Assembly: GCA_037976565.1 (NCBI GenBank)
Contig: CP137666.1
Location: 3,204,060-3,268,059 of the forward strand
DNA length: 64,000 nt
Direction of reading: 5' to 3'
DNA from: Mesocentrotus franciscanus
Lineage: Eukaryota > Echinodermata > Echinoidea > Camarodonta > Strongylocentrotidae
Positions 42,001-51,000 of this stretch are shown here, in pieces. The translations under genes were made by a program, and so were the position numbers. Within the stretch, counting starts at the first letter, position 1; every line of letters begins with the position of its first letter. Under the pieces are notes generated by a model. That model had not been told where the DNA came from and ran no database searches. It saw only the letters and a program-made list of their open reading frames with translations.

Positions 42001-45000
42001 CTGAAGAGTCCTAAATATTTTCCCTGTTTTATGGTGTAGCACTCTTTACCTTCAAGATAGGTGATATTGAAGGGACATCTTCTTCTTGTGGAGGAGGTGG
42101 TGGAGGTGGAGGTGGAGGTGGAGGTGGTGATTTAATACCCTCTAGCTTTTCCACCTCTTTTCTCTTGTGCTGCATGGCTTTATGTAGCTTCTCAGCATCC
42201 TTGTGCAGCTGGGAGGTGGGCATATTGTAATGGTAGGCATTCTGAAACATCAGCTCCAAGTCAGTTCCGAGTTCTTCAAGGCTCTTGTATTTGTTGTTCT
42301 GGAAGATGGATTAGAAGAGTGAAATAAATGAGCAAGTTAAAACTATGCTACTAAAGTGTATATGTTTCAAAGTCGCACAGATTTGTCATAATGATTGCAG
42401 AAAAAATTATTCTTACTGTATTATTTAATGGGTTAAAATTAAAACTTAGGTGTCTAAAAAAAAACGACCTTGCAAACCTTATCGGACAGCATGAAGGTTA
42501 TCATTAAATATAACTTTACTTGTACTTAACTTGTATTTAACACCAACAATGTTCCAATGATCTTATGCAATATAACGATGCATTGGGGTTGTACATATCT
42601 TTTTTTTTCCTTCTAAAGAGAGTACTTTTTTTTCTAATTTTTGTTATTATGCAATAGTGTAAGTGCTCCATAATCTCTGAACAGATGAGCTATAAGACCC
42701 CCCCCCCACGAACAAAAACACCTAAGAAAACACAACAATATCAACCATTTGATTATAACAGTCTCACCTTGAGTTTTGATCTTATTTTTGTGAGTGCAAT
42801 GGGTTTCTTGATCTCTATAGTAGTCTGGATAGATTCTGCTATTTGGCAATCTCATGAAGGGCTCAGATAGCAACTGTCCTAGATTGTTCCGGAAATTCAG
42901 CACAAAGTTAAAGAGTATGTGGAGAGGGTCAGGACTGTCAGCAGTGTCAGCCGAGAAACTCTCATCATCCTCGTCATTGTCATCACCATCGGTAGATGAA
43001 GGTACGTCGGGGCCTCGGGAAGCTGAGGCGGAAGAAGTGACAGAGAGGGGATGGATTGGGGGAGGTAGGGGAGGGGGAAGGCTAAGGCTTGGATGTTTAC
43101 TGTCTTCTCCTGAGTAGCCAGCAAGGTTAAGGGCTTCAGTGATGGCAGACTGGCCATTAGCTGATGGACGCCTGATGGACAAGAAAATAGATAAATAACG
43201 AATGAAGAATTAGGAGTATAAGGGGAAGAAATAAACTTAACTCAATGTCAGGCTCTAATGCTTTGCCCAACTAACAATCCACAATTAAAAAGTAGTATCA
43301 AACATCAGAAAGAAATTGACTAGATACAAAACAAACTATAATAAATCACAAATTACACTATTTACTTGTAGTGAGTGAAATCAAGCAGAATAAAGCCTTG
43401 TTCACACATTAAAAATGTTAACTGCCTTAACAAACAAAAAACCTATTTGTGTGTAAATAAATATCAAGTGAGGTGACAAAAATAGCTGAAAACAAAATAC
43501 GGCATAAGAATTATGAAAGGCACTACAACTATGTCGAGTCTATTTCTGGTGCCATATGTAGATGGGGCTTATTATAGGATTATCAAAGGATTCTTACCTC
43601 TGTCTTGGAGCAACCCCACGGACTTCCTTGCCCTGTCTCTCCAACTCTGCTTTCTTAGCAGTCATGACCTTCTTGAGTGTGACAGCATCTTTGTAGATCT
43701 GAGAGCCTGGTTCGTTGAACTGTTTGGCATTCTTCACCATAAGACACAGATCCTTGTCCAAATCAGACAGACGGTCATATTTCTTGTTCTGCAATAGAAA
43801 GAAAATGCATAAGAATATAAGGTTGTACAACACATGTTCTGGTGGCAACTGCTCTACAAGTAATATCCTAAATTACCTGAATTCTTCACTTCAACCCTGT
43901 ACCAAACATAATATATATCCCTAACTTAAACCATGAACCTTAACTAATCCCAATTGCAACCCTTACCCTGACCCTTTACCTTTTACAAAATAAAAAGTTT
44001 GGAGCAAATGTCACCATGGCAGTTGTTGGAACACCCCATATATCTATCAAATCAAAATGTTGTATCGTTTGAATTTGATATATTAGTTGTTATTTAGGAC
44101 AAAAACAATATATCATCATAACTGAACTATATAGAGGTAAAATGAAATGGAAAATTTGCCATCTCAAAATGAAAATCATACTTGTATGATTGATCAATAT
44201 AGTAAAAGGTGATTCCACTGACTATTCATAAAGTGTTTAACATTTTACAAATATAAATCAAATTATGACATATCATAAATAATATAGAGGTTTCCATGAA
44301 ATCTGATTTCTCCAATTTTAGTCTTACCTTGACCTTGATAGCAATATCACAGAGATCTATAGGGTTGTCAATTATCTCATAATAGGCAGGGAACTCCTGC
44401 TGCCTTGGTAACTTGCGGAACATCAAACTGACGATGCGCCCAGTCACGTCTCTGTGTCCCATCACCGCGGTGAAGAGGATCTCACACGGATCATTGGGAT
44501 CATCTACAATGTATCCACTTTCCTCTAGCGGTCCTGCAGGAGCCCCATTCTCCTCCTCCATTGCGGCATCATCACCTATCTCACTGGCTCCCGCCTCCTC
44601 CTGTCAACATGAAGACATTGGAGAGGTGTTTAAAATCTAGTCTTCCCATATATAAGGGTAAGTAAGTTTCCCAGTAATAACCCAAACATGCAGATGATAA
44701 GAGGGAGTGAGCTTGTTAATATCAGTTCTTTGAAGTCTCTTAAAGCATCATCACCAATCTTGATGTCCACTGACTCCTTGATTTGAAGTGTTCAAACTCT
44801 AGTTTTCCCATACATAGGAGGTATGTGAGGTTTCCGCTACTAACCCACGTAAGCAAATGAAAGGAGGGAGTAAGCTTGTTAATGTTGATTTTTTTTTAAG
44901 TCTCTTTTTTCACACAAAAAAAGGGACTCTAGTTGTCTTTCTCCTGAAAAAAAAGTAGTTTTCAAATGATTTGAACCAGCCTTAAAATCATTTAAAATGT

Positions 45001-48000
45001 ATTACAATGTGACACATATTAGATAGGTTTCATGCAAAGAGACATAACATGCAGAAACCAAACAAAAGCAAACAAATATTATTTCCCAGCTCAAAAGATA
45101 CAACGGGATGACAGATCACAAGAGGGAATAAGACATGGTTGAATAAGGACAAATAGACAGAAATTAAATAAAATGAATCGGGGGAAAAACACATCTTTGA
45201 ATGATATAATTACTGCACCATGAAACTTTGCATACCGGTAGCTTATAAACACTTTGCTGACTTAATGGAATCTGCACACATAAACCAATTATCAAGCAGT
45301 TTCAATACATCATTTTTTTTTATACTTCTAACTCCACCTTTGGAATATACCGAGCACTGCAAGTATGAAAAGAATAGAGATATGGACATTTTGTGGCACA
45401 TGTAGATGAAATTTGTATCATTATATGACATACATGTATGGTACTATTTAAAATTTGTGTTCACTTCTGTTATATTTTCACAGACAATGGCATTCATTAC
45501 GGAGCAATAGTTTTTTGGGTTTTTTTAGGGGGAAGGGACTGGATGGAGTGGATGTGAGCCTTTAAGAATACACTCTCAGTCAGCTTGGCTAAAGTAGTGT
45601 GAAGTCTTTTCATGTAGATAACACACAAACTGTTTAACACACCATTCAAAGAGCTGCAAGATTCAAGAGGCATCGTCCACCTCACATATGCAATGGTCAG
45701 GGTACTTGGAATATACAGCCAAGGTTTTGAACAAAAAATATGTTAAACTTCAAATGTATTTACAAATGAAACATAGTATTTGACTTCAATGACAAGAATT
45801 GTGCAAATATGTGCTATCATAACACAACAAACCATGGAGATACATGTATTTACACCAACTGCTTCAAAATTTGGGCAATTATTTTCAAACTGGATGCAAT
45901 GCCTACGATATTTTACTTGCTGCTAGAAATAGAATTCTGTATATTTTGTGATAATGTACAAGATGCCTCTTTCATTTTGTTTTCAATACAAATGATTAAA
46001 TACAAATAAATATAATCCTCCCTATTATAGTGAATATCCACTTTGTGTTAGTAAAACTCTTTTCCCGTTTGAAAAAGCGTTTGCTTAGAAATGTAAATAG
46101 CTTGAATCCCATGGGAAAAAAATTAATAAAAATTGACAAGAATTGCAAAATAAGATTATTAAACACGTTTAAAGGGGAAGTCCACCCTGATATTAAGTTG
46201 GTTTAATAGAAGCAGAAAATGAGAGAAACAGGTCAGTGTAAGTTTGAGCAAAAAACAATCACAAATAAGACAGTTATGAATTTTTGAAGGTGCAATCAAT
46301 CAAACACAAATTGGCAACTCTGTGACATATCTTTCGAGATCCCCTTCGATTTGCCCTGTACTAAAAACTTTTAAAATGTACAGTTTCCCTTAAGAAAATT
46401 TTCAATCATATATTCACTAAATATAATTGTTACAAATATGTTTTTATACAACCCCCGTGTGAAACAAATCTATTATGTCATCAATAACCAAGGAAATGAA
46501 AGTTTATGAAATTTTCTGTACAGAGCAAATACACCCTTCCACGGTTACAAGAGTGCGATGCGCTGACATTGGCGCCATCTTAAATTACGAGTAAACAAAG
46601 TTGTTTACTCGTAATTTAAAATGGCGCCCATGTCAATATGATATGAGCGCACAGCGCAGGCAGTGATGCAACAATACATGCGCATCTGAAAACATTGAAG
46701 ACACAATGTTTACTCGCAAATTAAAATGGCGGCCTTAACCGTGAAAGGGTGCATTGGAGAGGAGCTCACAAGATATGTCACAGTGTTGCCAATTTGTGTT
46801 TCACTGATGACAACTTCAAATATTCATAACTTTCCTATTTTGAATCGGATATTGCTCAAACTTTCACTACTTTGTTAGACTCACTTTTCTGCTTTTATTA
46901 AAGCCAACTTAATATCAGGTGGACTTCCCCTTTAATTCTAAATACATGTTTAAATATACATATTGCTGCTTTTATTTCTTCTTGTTTCAAAGGCATGGTA
47001 TGTGTAACAGTCAAGAAAATAGTTTTCTCATGTTTTCTTGTTGTGTAGACAGGAATTTGTTGTAAGAAACAGAAACATGTGACCTTATATTATTTAACAA
47101 TCAATCTTAGCATTTTCAAAAGAAAAGCATATGCACAGTTAGGGATACAAATGTTGTATGACTGGATATGAGCAAGCAAATAGCCATGTATCAATAATAA
47201 ATGGAACCAACACCTACAAAAATCAAATATCAGAATACTTGAAAAGCCCACATGTTTTTGTTTTAATTTGTTTTGCAACAACATCATTTTATTCCATCAG
47301 ATATATATTCAAACAGATTTATATTCAATTTAACATTATACACATAAATGTGTATGAATTTCTTCCACAAACTAGTTATGAAGATTTTGTAGTTGTGTAA
47401 CTTTATAAATTAAAAAATAAAGAGAGCACTGAATGTAGACTATGCTGGACAAAATAATAATAATCAATTTTTACAGTGTTGGACCATTGGGGACAACAGG
47501 CCACCAATATAAAACAACGAAAGGAGTTGACAAAATACCTGCCGTACATAGATACTACCCACCCCAGCCACCTGAAAGGCTGGTATATGGGGATAGTCCT
47601 GTTTCTTTAAGAGGACTATGGGTGATTTCTTGGGCTCCATCAGTCTGTAGGAGCCATGAGACTCAACACATACACTCAGACGATGAAGCTGCAATACAGT
47701 GACCCAGTACACAGAGTAAGAAGAATAACAATACGGCACATCACAGTGTATTTCAATTGCATTGCATTGCTCATGGGTGAATATTTTCTCTGCAATCTAA
47801 ATGCATGATGCCTCAATATTTTGAGGGTGCGATTGCACTAAATTGATATAAATGATTACAAACCTTAATGAAACAAGCTGAACCAAACATAGAGTAAGGT
47901 CCTGAGAAGTACTGTAAACAGTTTGATAAAGTATGAGTGTGGGGTGAAAATTCAACATTGCTGTATTAATTTCACATTACATTTCTCAAAAAGCTAAACA

Positions 48001-51000
48001 TAAATAATCAACAAATTCCCAATCTAAATTTCAAATGAGTCATGTTACTTATGAGGCAATATGAAGACAGATTTATTCATTTCAATATGTTTGCATATGT
48101 AGAACTCTTCCACAATTTTTATTATTTTCACAAAATCAACCGTTTTTTCTGAAAAGAAATCATTTCATGACAGTACCAAAAATTTACGATCATTCACTTC
48201 TAGTCACTTACATTATCATTATTACACTTATATAATACACTTAACACGCAAGACTAATATCAATTATTAAAATTAAAAATATGCTTACTGCATATTACAC
48301 GGCAATTTAATCCATTCATTAGCCTCATTGGTATGCAGTCTTACCTGATTTTCATCATTGCTTGGTGTAGGAACTTCTTTAGGTTCAGGACCTTCTAACA
48401 GTTCTCTACGAGACTGGAGAAACACAGTCCATAGCTCTATAGCATCCTTATGTTCCTTGGAGTTTTTCTGTTTACAAAAATAAACAAGAGACTTTACTTA
48501 CAGGCCTAAATGTATACAAAAGATCCACAATCCTTTGATTGCTTGCAAATAAATGACTGAAGTTCTTTTATTTTTAAATTAAATGTACTCAATCTGACAC
48601 TCAAAAGGCAGAACATTTCTGTATCTTTTAGATCCCTGCTAACATTTTAAAACTAGATGGAACTTCGACTGCGCGCAGTCGAAAATGATGCCTCCGCCAA
48701 AACAAACCAAAACAGAAGCAATTTTCAATATTCGAGTTTGATTGTAATCCATTAAAGGGTTCTCAGAATATTGTGATTACAAGCTTTTTCATAGACATGA
48801 CTCTGCAAGATAAGTACATGTCCTGAGTTTGATAGTAATCCATCTGTCGGTTCTAATCATAATGCGTTCACAAGCTATTTATATGCATACACAATGAGCC
48901 CCATGACCTTTGACCTCATTACCCTAAAATCTAATCAGTTCATTGGCTATGCAAGATACATACTGTACATGTCTTGAGTTTGATGGTAATCCGTCCACGG
49001 TTCTAATGATAGTGTGATCTCGAGTTGTTTTTGCATACATAATGAGCCCTGTAACCTTTGACTTTAACCACGTGACCCAAAAATCTAATCAGTTTATCGG
49101 CTCTGCATAATACATACATGCCCCAAGTTTGGCGGGAATCCATCAATCGGTTCTTGAGATAACGCGATCACGAGCTATTTTTGCATACATCATAAGCCAT
49201 GTGACCTTTGACCTTTGACCTTGTGACCCCCAAATCTAATCAGTTCATTAGCTTTGCAAGATACATACATGACCTAATTTTGGCAGTAATCCATCAATGG
49301 GTTCTTGAGATAACGCGATCACGAGCTATTTTTGCATACATAATGAGCCCTGTGACCTTTGACCTCGTGTCCCCAAAATCTAATCACTTCTTTAGCTCTG
49401 CAAGATATATATATGACCAAAGTTTGGCGGTAATCCATCTATGGGTTCTTGAGATAACGCGATCACGAGCTAATTTTGCATACATAATGAGCCCTGTGAC
49501 CTTTGACCTTGTGACCCCAAAATCTAATCACTTCATTAGCTCTGCAGATCGGTTCTTGAGATAACGCGATCACGAGAACGGGACGTACGATGGACAGACA
49601 ACCAGAAAACATAATGCCTCCGGCTACTTTGTAGCGGAGGCATAAAAATGAAATTAATTACTCCTCCCTCTTCACCTTCACAAATATAGCCTATAAGCAT
49701 GAACATTAACCAACTGGAACTAGATGGAACTTCAACTGCGCGAGACGATGATGCCTCCGCCATAGAGCAATTTTACAAACCAAAATGGAAGCAATTTTTA
49801 AAATTCAAGTTTGATTGTAATCCATCTGTTGGTTCTAATGATAACGCGATCACGAGCTATTTTAGGATACATAATGAGCCCTGTGACCTTTGACCTCGTG
49901 ACCCCAAATCTAATCAGTTCATTGGCTCTGCAAGATACATACATGACCCAAGTTTGGCGGTAATCCATCAATCGGTTCTTGAGATAATGTGATCACAAGC
50001 TATTTTGCATACATAACGAGCCCTGTGACCTTTGACCTCGTGACCCCAAAATCTAACCAGTTGATTAGCTCTGCAAGATACATACATAACCCAAGTTTGG
50101 CGGTAATCCATCAATCGGTTCTTGAGATAACACGATCACGAGCTATTTTTGCATACATAAAGAGCCCTGTGACCTTTGACCTCGTGACCCCAAAATCTAA
50201 TCAGTTCATTAGCTCTGCAAGATACATACATGACCCAAGTTTGGCGGTAATCCATCAATCGGTTCTTGAGATAACGCGATCACAAGCTATTTTTGCATAC
50301 ACAATGAGCCCTGTGACCTTTGACCTTTGACCTCGTGACCCCAAAATCTAATCACTTCATTAGCTCTGCAAGATACATACATGACCCGAGTTTGGCGGTA
50401 ATCCATCAATTGGTTCTTGAGATAACGCGATCACGAACGGGACGTGACGCACGCACGCACGCACGGACGGACGGACAACCAGAAAACACAATGCCTCCGG
50501 CTACGTTGTAGCGGAGGCATAAAAAGAAACTTTCTCAAAATATTAATGAAGAACACTTGTGCAACAAATAACTTTTGCAAATATGCAGAATTTTGCAAAT
50601 CTTACTATTTTGACACCCCTCTCCCACCCCATTACATTTCTTCTTCTTTTGGGAAGTAGACTGTGTATCTCTCTTACCTCGTAGTAGGCCTGTGCATTAT
50701 TGATCATCAGCTCTACATCAGCTACCATGTCATCCACTGTGTCGTATTCTTCTGTCTTCATGCGCTGCTGAATCTTCAGCATGTCGATGGGGTTGGAAAC
50801 CACCTCATAATATTCTGGAGTAGTCCTAAGGTCATAAAATGATACACAGATTTGTAACATTTAAAGTCATCTAAGTGCTAATTGTAACAGATTATTAATG
50901 GGTTGCCTTTAGAAGTTTGACCACTCTGAGACGAAACTGCACACAACTTAAAACAATTTCATAATAATAATAAAAATTAAAATAAAATTTCATAATAAAT

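Noticed and set aside
49208..50511. Repetitive ORFs starting MTFDLVTPKSN on the + strand
   Set aside because: They are translations of the ~145-bp minisatellite of the transposable element, restarted in each unit, with no homology to a protein I know.
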